A stretch of DNA of 64,000 nt from an uncultured Candidatus Altimarinota bacterium (GCA_937944145.1 CALDZK010000001.1:1-64000); one strand, 5' to 3'. Shown: positions 19,327 to 30,812, counted from the first letter of the stretch. A program made the numbers and translations. The notes: generated by a model not told the origin, from the sequence alone.

Positions 19327-20115
19327 CTAAAACCCCCTCAAACCTTCCCCAATAAATAAATTTCCATTCTTCTTGATGACATCTAGGAACACCTCATATA
19401 AATCATGATTTACAGGTCGTGCTATTTCTTTGAGTCTATTGAAACTCATAGCATATTTATACTTCCCTATCTCATAGAACTTTTCGTGAGAGAGTACCTT
19501 TCCATATTTCTTTATAGTTTTGTTGAGTATAGCAAAGGATAACCCATTCTCATTATCACTCACGAGTGCTGCTTCGAGAAGAGCCAGTTCGAGACAGGCA
19601 ATCTTGAAATCAATTCCTTCTATAGATACTGTCGAGACCATAGCTGAGAGTTTTGCGTAGAGATTAATCTTCTTTCACTGGTACTTTCCAGAGAGCGTCT
19701 TAAATACAATTTCATAAGGTCATACTTGTATCTTCTTGGAGAGAGTTCTATTTACCACATAGATCTTTTGTGGAACAGAATAGTCCCTCAAATGAAACTC
19801 GAGAGACTTGGAACCAGAGATATAATACTGCGATCATACATAAAAACTGATATATTTCTTGAGAAGTTTGAGATAATACTTTTCTAGTAGATCGACACTG
19901 TTGAATTCTGCGTCCTCAGGAGTAGGAACGATATATACTCATGCTTTGAGAGAGAGGATAATTCCCTGAGCCTTGAGTTGATACACAACCTTATTGAGTT
20001 GTGTAGCATACTGAGGCTTGCACTCAGGATCAATGATTTCAAATATATCTTTTTTAAAAAGTATCTTTCATCATTTCTTTCACATTTTATTAACAATATT
20101 GTTAAAACTTAACAT
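19327..20115 (-). CDS. AbiEi-like antitoxin/transcriptional regulator
   Basis: A 262-residue protein. The N-terminus (about 15-75) looks like a winged helix: FKKDIFEIIDPECKPQYATQ then LKAQGIILSLKAGVYIVP, matching the AbiEi family in which a helix-turn-helix is followed by a beta wing reading lkrGvY. The C-terminal part (DFKIACLELALLEAAL) fits the antitoxin domain. AbiEi proteins repress their own operon and neutralise an AbiEii nucleotidyltransferase; no such toxin is seen here. Two copies of a 16-base direct repeat lie upstream. The function assignment rests on weak similarity. Confidence 0.55.
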
Positions 20116-20165
20116 ATTAATTTTTACTTATATATAGGTAATAAATAGCTATAAAAAATATAAAC

Positions 20166-20204
20166 TTTTTACTATAAAAATCAAATATTTTTTACTATAA
20201 AAAT
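20166..20204. repeat. Direct repeat of 16 bases in a divergent promoter region
   Basis: TTTTTACTATAAAAAT occurs at 20166-20181 and 20189-20204, a spacing of 23 bases (about two helical turns). It lies between the AbiEi-like gene and the divergent winged-helix gene. Each copy is itself nearly palindromic (TTTTTA..TAAAAAT), a plausible operator pair. Confidence 0.6.
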
Positions 20205-20314
20205 TATCTATTAATATATATTTTATGGATGTTATCTATATAATTCTATATCTAAAAAATTTGCAAAATACATTTATCTAATTATAAATAATAAATATAT
20301 TCTCAGTATGTACC

Positions 20315-21169
20315 ATGACCACTCATAAAGAATCTCTCGAATGATCTGATAATAATAATGAGGACAAAATTACGTCAAGTATCTCTACACAAATAGACTC
20401 TACCTGTAATCAAGTCACCGATACTATCGATACAACTCCCTCTAACAAGAAAACAGCTGGAGAAAGAATGCTTGATTTCTTTGAAAATAATCAGGGAGTT
20501 GTAATCTCTAAAGAAAAGATATCAGAAGTCTGCGAAATTAATATAAACTCCGTGAGCGTTATAAAGTGTAGGGACAAAACAATCTTTAAAAATGGAGAAA
20601 AAGACCTACATACCATTTGAAGACACTGATGATATATCTATGGAACAACAGAACAACATAAAGAAGCAGGAAAAAACTACCTCACACCATCAGAGAGAAA
20701 TATCCTGAATTACTTCAAAAGACATGAATGAAAACTCATAACAAAAGAAGAAGTAACACAGCAAGTAGAAAAACCTATACGTACTTTTACTCAAATAAAA
20801 ACAAGCGGAAAAAATAAGTTCTTCTGAGATAACAAAAGTATACATACTATAGGACACTCTTGATACCTCTACGGAACTAAAGAACAAGCAAAGAGTAAAA
20901 TGAAAGAACTATGACTGAGGACAAAAAAGACTACCAACAGCATTAAAACATTGAACAAAGACATTCGCGAAAAAATCTACGATCTCAGGGAAATACTCGA
21001 AAGAAAACAATGAAAAACAACCAATAGACAAGAACTACAAAGACAACTCAATATAAACAAAGATTTGTTATATACGCTTATAACTACCTATAAAAACTCC
21101 GTAGAAGAAGACGGGTACAAACTCACACTATATACTAACGGAAGTATTGCCTACAGAAAGATATCTTAA
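20315..21169 (+). CDS. DNA-binding-like protein with two repeated winged-helix-type domains
   Basis: A 284-residue protein. After a polar N-terminus (1-50) come two homologous segments. One runs AGERMLDFFENNQGVVISKEKI..HTIGRHGGYIYGT (about 51-115); the other runs SERNILNYFKRHEGKLITKEEV..HTIGHSGYLYGT (about 125-190). Each looks like a short helical DNA-binding unit ending in a shared HTIGxxGYxYGT strand turn. The C-terminal third is helical and basic. The gene is divergent from the AbiEi-like gene and shares its AT-rich repeat region. I do not recognise the family; a regulatory role is inferred. Confidence 0.7.
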
Positions 21170-21173
21170 GCAT

Positions 21174-21209
21174 AAAAAAAGACTCTCAATTATCAGAGTC
21201 TTTTTTATT
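21174..21209. terminator. Bidirectional intrinsic terminator
   Basis: A7-GACTCT-CAATTATC-AGAGTC-T6 between convergent genes. The T side overlaps the stop codon of the MscS gene. Confidence 0.88.
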
Positions 21210-22110
21210 ACTTATTGACTACAGATATTTGCTTATACGGAATCACAATTCCTGATTGTGCAAATGCGAGATTCACTGTCTCTGTAACGTTTGATTTGAT
21301 ACTCACAAAGTTATCATCTGAATGTATCCAAAAACGTAGTCTCACAAGAATACCATTATCCGAGAGTGTTTCTATGACGATATCATGAGCTGGAGCTGGG
21401 AGAATATTTGGAAAGTTTGAAACTACTTTTCAGAGTATCTGTTTTACCTTTGCGACATCTGTCCCGTATTCTACTACCGTTTCAACACTCATCCTTCTCT
21501 TATCATTCGTATGATAGTTCTTTACTTCTTGTTCGAGAAACTTGATGTTTGGCATATAAAATATCACTCCATCTAGCTGTTCTACCGAAGTAAACAAAGC
21601 ATTGATTTTTACGATGGTTCCCCTGTTTGATTCTACCTCTATCAAATCCCCAGAATGATACACTCATTGCGTTACCACGATGATACCTGCGATAAAGTTC
21701 GTCAGAAATGTCCTCAGAGTAAACCCAATACCAAATCAAATACCTCCCATAAAAATAGCTAGATCAATACCCAAAACCCCAAGAGTAATAGAGAAACCTG
21801 TAATCAAAATAATAATATTTACCGTTCTGCTAATAACTCCTATAAGTTCTTCTTTTCCCTCTTGAGCTCAGAGAGATGATGACTCAAGATATCCAAATAA
21901 CTTTACTCGTACAAGTTTTGAGATAACAAAAGTCAAAATAATAACAATAATCGCAAAAATAACTTTGAGCAAGACCTCAGTAGAAAACAAACTCAAAAGA
22001 ACCGTTATAAAACTCGCTGTTTGTTCTACCTCACCTCAAGATGTAGCACTATATACCTGAGTAGCGGAAATCAAAAATCCAAAAACAATTGTAAAAAATA
22101 TCTTTTTCAT
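21208..22110 (-). CDS. MscS-type mechanosensitive channel
   Basis: A 300-residue protein with a signal-like first helix and three more membrane segments. TM3 carries the Gly-rich pore helix (GGIGFGIGFTLRTFLTNFIAGIIV, about 125-148). The beta domain follows (GDLIEVESNRGTIVKINALFT), then the C-terminal domain. It releases solutes under hypo-osmotic shock. Length is slightly above E. coli MscS (286). It stands alone; a terminator follows immediately. Confidence 0.93.
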
Positions 22111-22167
22111 AATCTAATAATTACTATACATCTCTATAGTACTATAAATATCCATAAAAAATCAACT

Positions 22168-22210
22168 CTTGCAAACAAAAAAGAGAGACCTTTTCTAGAC
22201 AAAAAAGCTC
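22168..22210 (-). terminator. Terminator of the M23 peptidase gene
   Basis: On the minus strand AAGAGAGAG..CTCTCT with a long A/T-rich loop and a following T-run. Confidence 0.6.
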
Positions 22211-22229
22211 TCTCTTATATAGTATATAA

Positions 22230-24233
22230 TTACTGTATACGAAATTTGAAATCATCTGGTACAAACTCTCACTTAATATGAGACATACACTTCGTGATAT
22301 TGTTGTGCCAGTTATAATCACTCGAAGCATAAATAGGCTTAGAACTATCCTTGTTTCCATAACGAGAGAGTTCTTGTATCTCTGTATACTGTCCGAGAAA
22401 TCTATTATTGAGGGTAATAGCCATAGCGTAGACTCCACTACGAGCATTTGGAAATGTCTTGGTTGCTCAAGAGTCAGTATTCCCTACATTTCAGATATTA
22501 AAAGGAGTTTTAAGGTATTTTCACAGCGTTGTCTCAGCGAGTCCAATACACATAACAAAAGTCGGATCAATACCAGCGTCAAGTGATTCTTCTACCCATA
22601 TATTCCAGTCTCTAAACGGCCCAACAGCATAAGTATTTAGAAGATACTTCTGTCTCTCTACCTCAGTCTCTCACTCTATACGAAACACTCACGAAGTACT
22701 TTTCTTTGTTGCTTCAAATTCATATCATTTTCTCTTACGAAAGTCTTCTTGGTACTTGAACTCATATCTTTCAGGAACGTTGTCATAATTCAAAAGAGAG
22801 ATATCCAAAAATCTCAGAGGATCAGTGTACTCTTTGTCTTCATATACTCAAAAGTGTAGATGTGGCCCAGTAGTCAAAACTCATGCTCATTTTGTCCCAT
22901 ACTCTCATCCAGAGAGAGCAAATACTTCTCATTTTTTTATAAAATCAAAATTTTCGACTTTTATTCGATTGAGATGTCCATAGATAGTTACCAGATCATT
23001 GGCATGCTTGATCGCAACATAAGAATAGTTGTTAGTCGTTGGTTCCTCTATATGTACGACATACCCATCTTGTGGAGCACGTATCTCTGTTCCTTGGGGA
23101 GCCACGATATCTAGAGCGTCATGATCTGCGCGGAAATCTTTTCTATATTCTTCATCTCTAAAATGAGCACTTACTCATCTCGTTGGATTTATCGGCCACA
23201 AGAAAGGATTTGAAGTAGTATCAAACTCTTTGAGACGAGACTCAGCAAAAATAATCTTGTTTACATCCCTACACTTATCACTCAGACTACGAGACTCTAC
23301 GGTACTCTTACTGAGATCTACAAAGTCACAACCATGCTGTCCAAGGAGTCTATCACGAGCATTGTTGAGTTTTATTTGCTCTTTGAGTTCTTGAATTTTG
23401 ATATTTTGTTCTATTGCGAGTTTATCATTTATATACTCTTGATAGAGTTCTTCTTTTCATTTTGTTATTTCAAGGAGCCTATTTTTTGCTTCTTTTTTAT
23501 CATCAAGCACTCTTTTTTCTAGGAGTCCCGATTTACGAAGTTGTTTGAGTTTCTTTTCGTCTTTTTTGAGTTCTATCTGTTTGACATAGAGAGTCGATAC
23601 AAAATTCCTATGATTGTCCAAGAGACGCTGCCCTGTCAGCTGGATCACTCCATTATAATGAAGATCATCTACTACTTTTGCAACATCTTCTCAGGAAAGA
23701 AGTATTGTTTTTATCGTATCTATATCTCCCCCCTCTGAGAGTGAGTCTCCTCTCTTATACATATAGGTTATGTATTCCAAAAGTACTTGTGTATTACTCT
23801 CTATCTTTTTTTTCAGGAGATTGATAGTCTTGGTTTGGATATCTATCTGATTTTTTGTCTCGATAACTTCGAGATTTATCTTGTTTACTTCCTCTAGGAC
23901 ATCTGCGATACTCTCATCCAGCTCTTTTATAGAATCCTCCAGGGAACTCACTCTACTGAGAACCTTTCTACTCTGAAACTCAAGATACGCACGTTTGGAA
24001 CGAATACTCTCTCAGATACTATTATATATGTTTATCTTGCGAGCTGTTGAGAGTATTCCTATGTCTTCGTTTGCGATGATACTCGCATCACTTTCAAAAA
24101 TGAGCTCATACTCTTCACGTTTAAAATTATCGAGAATCTGTCATTTTTGTTCATTTGTAAGAGCCGAAACTCATGAACTATTTCAGATAAACAATAGCAA
24201 TACAATAATGGAAAAGATACGATTACAACTCAT
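22230..24233 (-). CDS. M23 (LytM-type) peptidoglycan endopeptidase with coiled coil and lysozyme-like C-terminus
   Basis: A 667-residue exported protein. A signal peptide covers 1-23. A long coiled coil (about 60-330, rich in E/K/L with DSIKELDESIADVLEEV) resembles EnvC. An M23 metallopeptidase domain follows (about 365-480) with DALDIVAPQGTEI, KHANDLVTIYGH and the zinc site HLHFG. The C-terminal about 150 residues look like a lysozyme/SLT-type fold (WVEESLDAGIDPTFVMCIGLAETTLG). It likely cleaves cell-wall crosslinks during division or remodelling. A second wall-active domain in one chain is unusual. Followed by its own terminator. Confidence 0.88.
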
Positions 24234-24292
24234 GACTTTTAGTGGTTTTTATTACTATTATAGTATAGCCTATATTCTCATTTTTTTCAAAT

Positions 24293-24670
24293 CTAATTAC
24301 TCTCAAGATTTTGAAAGAATAATTCTAGAAATATAAGCAGTCATATAGCAACCATACTAGGGAGTATAACTGGTGCCCCGAGAGTATGAAGCCCTACATA
24401 AAAGATAAAAAACACCGACGCAAAAAATGACTGACGAAAGCTCGTATAGATATGATAGATATAGATATTTCCTCTATAATAGATCTTTTTAAAGAAATAC
24501 AAAACAACCGTCCAAAAACTCGAAAACATCAATGTAAAAGAAATAATTAAACTCCCTATAGCTAAAACGGTATTTCCGTAGGGGTCAACATATCTCAGTA
24601 CTGATATAAAAGTCAAAATACTCGTAATAAAAATACACAGTATCAATATAATCAAAAAACGTCTCTGCAT
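24293..24670 (-). CDS. Small four-helix membrane protein
   Basis: A 125-residue, very hydrophobic protein with about four membrane segments (7-28, 35-60, 80-105, 105-120) and a short cytoplasmic tail ending QNLESN after a TGA-Gly. It sits between the YmdB-type gene and the M23 gene on the same strand, so it may be in the same operon. No family recognised. Confidence 0.65.
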
Positions 24671-24686
24671 ATATAGTTATTTAGTT

Positions 24687-25499
24687 TTATATACCTGAAC
24701 GGATAGATATCTTTTCTACTTCGACACACTTACCAGAAGTATCCTCTATCTCAAAAAATACACCCGACACTATACTCTCTGGATCAAGAGATTGTTCTAT
24801 CTTTCATTTTTGTAATCAGGTCAAAAACCTCGGAGTAACAGATTCAAGAGTCGCTCATATAACACTATTATACGGCCCTGACATACCGAGATCTGTAATA
24901 TATCCTGTTCCTTTTGGAAGTATACGATCATCATTTGTCTGGACATGGGTATGTGTCCCTCCTACAAAACTTACTCTCCCATCTAGATAAAGCCCGAGGG
25001 CTTGTACTTCGGCTGTTGCTTCTTTGTGAAAATCTATGACAATTCATCAGATATCTTGTTCCTCATACTTTTTGAGAATAGAGTCTACGACATGAAAAGG
25101 ATTTTCTACTTTGTGATTTATAAATACCTGCCCAAGCAAATGAATCACTAGGAGTTTGTATCATCCTATTTCAAATACTTTGTGCCCAATCCCAGGAACC
25201 TTGTATTGAGAGTTTTCTGGGAAATTTGCAGGTCTGAGAAGTCTCGTATCGTGGTGTGACATATACTCAGATATAGAGTCCTTATTGTCAAAAACATGAT
25301 CTCCTCCAGTACATATATCTACTCCTGCTTTTGTGAGAGTCTCTATATGAGACAGAACTGGTCCCCTTCCAGAGGTAAGGTTATCTATATTTGCAACAAC
25401 TATATCAGAGTTATATTTCTCTTTTAGAGATGGAAGTTCTCTGAGAAATGACTTCCTTCCGATTCTTCCATAGATATCACCAAAAAATAATACTTTCAA
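24687..25499 (-). CDS. YmdB-family metallophosphoesterase (2',3'-cyclic-nucleotide phosphodiesterase)
   Basis: A 270-residue protein with the family pattern: [13 protein letters not shown] at the N-terminus, a [10 protein letters not shown] motif where most homologues have a Glu-Asn pair, [17 protein letters not shown], and the C-terminal DFHKEATAE and [11 protein letters not shown]. These are the metal ligands of the TIGR00282 group. In Bacillus YmdB it influences biofilm and sporulation signalling. It begins with TTG at 25499 (MKVLFFGD). An asparagine-aspartate order (NIDN) at the metal-site region differs from the usual ENA pattern. Confidence 0.82.
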
Positions 25500-25524
25500 A
25501 ATATAAATGTAATAATCTAAGTAA

Positions 25525-26751
25525 CTACTTTGTTTTCTTTACTGGTTTTTTTGTAGTCTTTTTTGTAGTTTTCTCGTCTTTCGTTGATTTCTTCTTTGTT
25601 GTTTTCTTTGCTATTGGCTTCTTCTTTGAAGTAGTCATTTTCTTGAGACTATCTCCTAGTTTTTTTACTGCTCAGATGATACTCTTATCTTTTGGTTTTT
25701 TCAAAAAGTGAAGATAAAAAGAGACAAGTAGCATTTGAAATAGTCCCTCTATCAACAAAAATCCAATAATAGTATAGAAAAATATCTGCCTCTGAGTCCA
25801 AACGAGACTGGAAAGAACTTGCTCATCTGGAAGTTGCCCATAGACGCTCTGAAGGCTCTGATAGTCGAGTTCTGCTTGTTTGGTGTTTATAGGGGTTTTT
25901 CCAGTACTATATGAGAGATATGCTTTTTTATCATCAGAAATCCTCTCTAAACGCTCCCCATAAGAAGCAAACGGTCCAACAATCAATCCAAAAAGAAATA
26001 TAAAAAGTATAAATGGAAATACTATCTTTCCTTTTGTCAGAGCAAATGAATCAGAGAGTATCTGTTTTGGACTCAAAAAGTCTTCTTGTTTTCCCGATTC
26101 AAACATCAGCACATAAGCAAAGGAAATACGAAAGGATATATATCAAAACACAAGAGCAACGATGATAGTGACATATAAGCTCAGATTTGAGATAATTCAA
26201 AAAGATATAACTCCTTGATTATATAACACAAAGAGTATCACAAAGAGCACTACTCCTCACACTAGTGGAAGCAAGAGATATCCAAGAGCTCTAAAAAATA
26301 TTCTTATATACTGAGAGATAACCTCTCTACTAAAATAATAATTTTGTTTATATCCTAAAGGTGCTCCAGAGACATATGACAAGGAAAGTTTAGTATTTAG
26401 GGCAATGCTATAACTCGTCCCAACAACAAAGAAAAATGCTCCTATAAGAAAGAAGATCGTCTCAAATATAACATATATAGGATGTGATAATAACTGAGAA
26501 AATAGCTCTATAGCAACGGTATGACTCGCTCATGAACTAGAAAATATATCTATCCGTGAAATAGGATCAAGAAAAAATAGTACTATCACTACCAGAAAAA
26601 AAGGGAGAGCCATAATAACTCCAAGCAAAAAGCTCGTAACCATAATACAGAGCTTTGAGATGTTCCAGTGAATAAAGTTCTTATACAGTAGAGACATATC
26701 CCTTAAAACAGAGAGAAACTTGTCAGAAAAAGAGGTATTTTTAGACGACAT
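25525..26751 (-). CDS. Multi-pass membrane protein with lysine-rich C-terminal tail
   Basis: A 408-residue protein. About six hydrophobic segments spread from residue 30 to 360, and the last about 45 residues are almost only K, T, S and P (repeats such as KKTTKKPVKKTK). The tail is reminiscent of basic, nucleic-acid- or wall-binding tails. ATG 26751 (MSSKNTSF) is preferred over an in-frame TTG at 26760. The gene lies 25 bases upstream of the phosphodiesterase gene in the same direction. The family is unknown to me; it resembles glycerophosphoryl-diester or DUF975-type integral proteins only loosely. Confidence 0.65.
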
Positions 26752-26920
26752 ATATATCAAGTATAATAGGGTATTTCTATAGTCTCGACTATATGCAAAA
26801 AGCCAAAGTTTGCAATTAAAAAAAACACAGCTACAATAGCTCTCATAGATTTTCTTCTTTTATAAAATAGACATAGAAGAGTATCATTTGATATACCAGT
26901 TGCTAAAAACTCCTCCTATA

Positions 26921-28390
26921 ATGAAGAAACATGAAATATTATTTAGCATACTCAAGATTCCTCTTGATTTTGCGGTAGTAGTACTGTCGTTCTTTGTAGC
27001 TCGTGAGATCAGACTCGTGACAGATTTGATTCCAGGGGTTGTTCTTCCTATACAAACAATCGAAACTCCAGAGCTCTTGTCTTTTGCACTATCATGAGCC
27101 TTACTATATACATTACTATTTGCAGCCCACGGCCTCTACAGTATACAGATAACCAACTCAAAAATACAAGAGTTTCTCGATGTGCTGAGATATTCTCTGT
27201 ATTGGTTTTTATTCTTCTCTGTCTGAGTATTCTTGTGAAAATGAGTCCTCTATGATGGAGTAGATATCCCGAGGCTCATTATATTTTTTGCTTTTTTGCT
27301 TTCATTTTTTTCTGGAGTGACCCTGAGAATACTCCTCAACAACATCCAGTACCTGCTCCTAAAAAACAAGATCATCCCTAAACGCAGAATGCTCCTCATC
27401 CACAATATCTCTGACGCAAAACTCCAAGAACTCTATCAAGACATACAAAACTCCAGAATATATAGTCTCATAGGATATGTAAATACCGATCCTATCTCAA
27501 ACTGTAAAAAAATACAATACCTCGGAGCATTTACCGATCTCCAAAAAATCCTAGAAAACAACACTTGTGATGAGGTACTCTATATAGATAGTGGGTTCAA
27601 GAAAAAAGAACTCTTTGAAATATGGGAACTCTGCAAGATATATGGAGTACGATACAGATATGTCACCAATTCTTTTGATATAACCAAAACAAATACAACT
27701 CTCTCACTCATAAATAGAACTCCCGTAATAGAGATAAAAAACACTCCTTTAGAAAACTGGGGAAGAGTCATAAAAAGAACTGCTGATATAATCGGAAGCA
27801 TCATAGGAATACTATGTCTATCCCCTCTCATGCTCATAGTAGCACTACTCATAAAACTCGAAGATCCAAGTGGTCCTATCATATACAAAAATAGGAGAAT
27901 CGGACAAGACTGAACTCTATTTGATTGTTATAAATTTCGATATCTCAAATGGGAATACTGTACTAAAGAAAGCTATGACATAAAAGACGACGCTCTATCC
28001 TATGAAAAGAAACTCATAGAAAAGCAATCCTCGAGATCGTGACCTCTCTACAAAATACAAAACGATCCTAGAAAAACAAAGATAGGAACACTTATAGAAA
28101 AATATTCTATCGATGAAATACCCCAATTCTTTAATGTAGTAAAAGGAGATATGAGCCTCGTTGGACCTCGCCCACACCAGCCAAGAGAGGTAAAAAAATA
28201 CGAACAATACCAAAAACGTCTCCTCACCATAAAACCAGGGATAACTGGTATGGCTCAGGTCAATGGAAGAGAAACAAATAACTTTGTAAAAGAAGCGAAA
28301 CTCGATATATTTTACATCGAAAATTGGAGTTTTCTCCTAGATATAAAAATACTCCTAAAGACTTTTGGGACTATACTAACACGTAAATAA
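26921..28390 (+). CDS. Undecaprenyl-phosphate sugar phosphotransferase (WbaP/EpsE-type)
   Basis: A 489-residue protein. The N-terminal half has four or five membrane helices and a CoA-binding-like domain. The C-terminal domain (about 285-489) is the bacterial sugar transferase family: KRTADIIGSIIGILCLSP, GPIIYKNRRIGQDG, DEIPQFFNVVKGDMSLVGPRP, KPGITGMAQVNGR. It transfers a sugar phosphate to the lipid carrier, the first step of capsule or exopolysaccharide synthesis. An in-frame TTG 33 bases upstream is possible; ATG 26921 is chosen. The next gene starts five bases after its stop, so the two form an operon. Confidence 0.92.
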
Positions 28391-28395
28391 CAAGC

Positions 28396-29910
28396 ATGAA
28401 AAACTGGCAGATAGCAATCTATACTATACTATGTCTTATCTCTTTTCCTCTCAGTACATCTGCTGAACTCGTCGGAGAAGAACTACAAATGGAAGTAGAT
28501 ACATCTATCCATATAGATGACGTCTTACTGATAGATATCTCGCAACAAATACCAGACTACGAACAAGAACTCGAGCAAGAAAATCTGAGTTTTGAATGGT
28601 CCATAACAGGGAAACCTACTATAGATGGACCAAAAATAGAAGAATCATTTCAAGAAGCTGGAGACAAAGAAATAACCCTCAATATATTTAGCGAAATAGA
28701 AGAACAAAAAACACTCATCACTAAGATAGAGTTCTCAGTTTTTGTGTATGAAAAGAGTCTTCCTTTCATCTTTAGTCAGAGTGTAAGTCAAGCAGAAAAA
28801 AATGATTTTTTACAACTCGGAAAAAACTCCGGAGTATATATATATGATGTTCTCCAAGTAAGAGAATCAGACATCTATACACAGGATATCATCTCAAAAC
28901 TCCAACAATATTCACAAAGTGAAAGTGGAAGATCTAACTATATAGGTATATGGTGAGAAAAAGATTTTCTCTTTAGTATCATCTCAAAAATAAACAGAGA
29001 ACAACAAAACATACAAAACCCTAGAAAGATGAGCTTTTTACTCCTCTCTGCTTTCAACGGAAATATACTTGAATGATATCTTGGTAACCTCCTTACAAGT
29101 AAAAGTTATATAGAAGATACCTTAATACTCAGCGATTCTCTTATATTTCAAATAACAAAAAACCCCACAGATATACAAGCTCTCAGACAACAACTTCTCC
29201 AAAATCAGTATCCTTTTATAGATGTAGATACTTCTGGGGAGGTACAGCAGTACTTTTTTATCTCTCGTTTTATAAATACGCTCTCTAACCTATGAGTCAA
29301 TACTGGGGATATATATGTACTAATTATTATTCCTCTCTTGTTGACACTGATAAGCTTTATGAAACACTTCGTTGGAGTCTCTCCTATAGGGATAGCTCTT
29401 CCTTTATTCCTCTCTATACTTTTTTATCAAATAGGACTTGGATTTACCTTTATTGTGCTTGTTTCTCTATTTTTCATAAACCTCTGAGTATCCCAATGAA
29501 TCAATAAATACAACCTCCTCTACACTCCAAAGATATCGTTTCTCATGAGTATTAACCTCATAGTTTTTTGTATTATACTCGAGCATGTTCTGAGACTCGG
29601 ACTCCTCACACTACAGCTCACAGATATAGTATATATGTTTACATTTATCATCATAGCAGAGAGACTTATCATCCTAGTTATCGGAAAAGAAATACGTGAA
29701 TACAGAAGAAACCTCCTTGGGACTATATTTATTGCTTTTTTATGATACTTAATGATGACTATTAGCTCCCTCCAAGTTATACTCCTAGCATATCCTGAAC
29801 TCATTATCTTCCTCGTACCGATAAATTTTATGATAGGGAGATTTACATGACTCCGTGTTACTGAGTATTTGAGATTCAAAGAAGTTATCAAAAACATCGA
29901 AGAAGAATAG
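28396..29910 (+). CDS. Secreted-domain protein fused to seven membrane helices (7TM_transglut-like)
   Basis: A 504-residue protein. A signal peptide ends near LSTSAEL. An extracellular beta-rich domain spans about 24-300. The C-terminal 190 residues contain seven membrane helices beginning GVNTGDIYVLIIIPLL and the VGVSPIGIALPLFLSILFYQIG motif of the 7TM domain usually fused to inactive transglutaminases. That family typically has an ATP-grasp partner and an unknown wall or polyamine role. Here the extracellular part does not look like transglutaminase. Coupling to the sugar transferase suggests a job in surface polymer assembly or sensing. Confidence 0.78.
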
Positions 29911-29912
29911 TG

Positions 29913-30311
29913 CTATCTACTTGTGTAGATAACACGTATCTCCCTCTCCCCTTCTACAGGAGCTTTTTGTAGATCTATAGATATATCTGGAGTGTAGTAT
30001 TGTTCTATGAGTTCTGGCCATTCTATGATAACAATGCCTTCATTATTATCGAGTATCTCCTCTCCACCTATCGATATAAACTCATCATATGAACTGAGCC
30101 TATACAGGTCAAAGTGATATATATCCTGTATTTTATTGTAGTACGTATACGTCGGTGAAGTAACCTCAGCAGATATACCAAGTAAATTTTTGATGATATG
30201 TTGAGTAAGCGTAGTTTTTCCTGCTCAGAGCTCTCACTTGAGAAACATAACACATGGTCTTTGTATCTCAATAGAGAGGTTCTTCAAAGTATCACAGGTA
30301 TATTTTTTCAT
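29913..30311 (-). CDS. tsaE: tRNA t6A37 ATPase TsaE
   Basis: A 132-residue P-loop protein: GELGAGKTTL at about 26-35, SPTYTYYN (the TsaE switch), HFDLYRLSSYDEF and IIEWPE. These are TsaE signatures, and the length is usual (about 140-150). It acts with TsaB/TsaC/TsaD to make t6A at position 37 of ANN-decoding tRNAs. Two TGA codons are Gly, one in the P-loop itself. It is convergent with the 7TM gene, their stops two bases apart. Confidence 0.93.
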
Positions 30312-30337
30312 TGTCCAATAATTTATCCTTCTAAAAT

Positions 30338-30366
30338 TTGCGTAAAAATTTTATTTACGATATAAT
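30338..30366 (+). promoter_or_regulatory. Promoter of the STAS-domain gene
   Basis: TTGCGT (30338-30343), 17-base spacer, consensus TATAAT (30361-30366), 33 bases before the ATG. Confidence 0.65.
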
Positions 30367-30398
30367 AGTATGTATGTTAATTATATAAAAAATATTTT

Positions 30399-30749
30399 AT
30401 GGAAACACTCATAGAAGTAAACAAAAAGGAAGAATCAGGAGTTACTATTTTTCATTTTAGTGGAGAACTCGATGAAACAAATGCCGACAAGACATTTACA
30501 TCTATATACGAAGAGATTGGAGATTTTGCAGGAAAGAAAATCCTCTTCAACCTCGAAGGTCTCAAATACCTCAACTCTAAATCGATTGGGTATATAGCAG
30601 ATGTATTTTCGAATATAGAAGATAACGATGGACAAATGCATATCTCTAACTGCGACGATGGGGTAAAAGACGTCCTCGAACTCGTAGGGATTACTACTAT
30701 CATCCAAACAGTTGATACAGAAAAAGAAGCAATCGAAGCTATGGTATAG
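30399..30749 (+). CDS. STAS-domain protein (anti-sigma-factor antagonist-like)
   Basis: A 116-residue single STAS domain: VTIFHFSGELDETNADKTF, KILFNLEGLKYLNSKSIGYIADV, and VLELVGITTIIQ. The Ser in LNSKSIG is at the place phosphorylated in SpoIIAA-type antagonists. A partner serine kinase or phosphatase is not visible here. It is monocistronic, with a consensus promoter and a clean terminator. It contains no TGA codon. Confidence 0.9.
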   Translation: METLIEVNKKEESGVTIFHFSGELDETNADKTFTSIYEEIGDFAGKKILFNLEGLKYLNSKSIGYIADVFSNIEDNDGQMHISNCDDGVKDVLELVGITTIIQTVDTEKEAIEAMV

Positions 30750-30762
30750 AAGTTTAATTTCA

Positions 30763-30796
30763 AAAAAAGCAGCTACTCTAAGTCGCTGCTTTTTTA
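30763..30796. terminator. Bidirectional intrinsic terminator
   Basis: A6-GCAGC / GCTGC-T6 around a nine-base loop, between the STAS gene and the convergent glycosyltransferase. Confidence 0.88.
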
Positions 30797-30812
30797 AAAG
30801 AAATTTAAGTAA

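Noticed and set aside
19250-19327. AbiEii toxin downstream of the AbiEi-like gene
   Set aside because: The 372-residue gene there shows no nucleotidyltransferase motif that I can see.
20116-20314. CRISPR-like repeats or origin in the AT-rich gap
   Set aside because: Only two 16-base copies exist, with a 7-base gap; no spacer array and no DnaA-box cluster.
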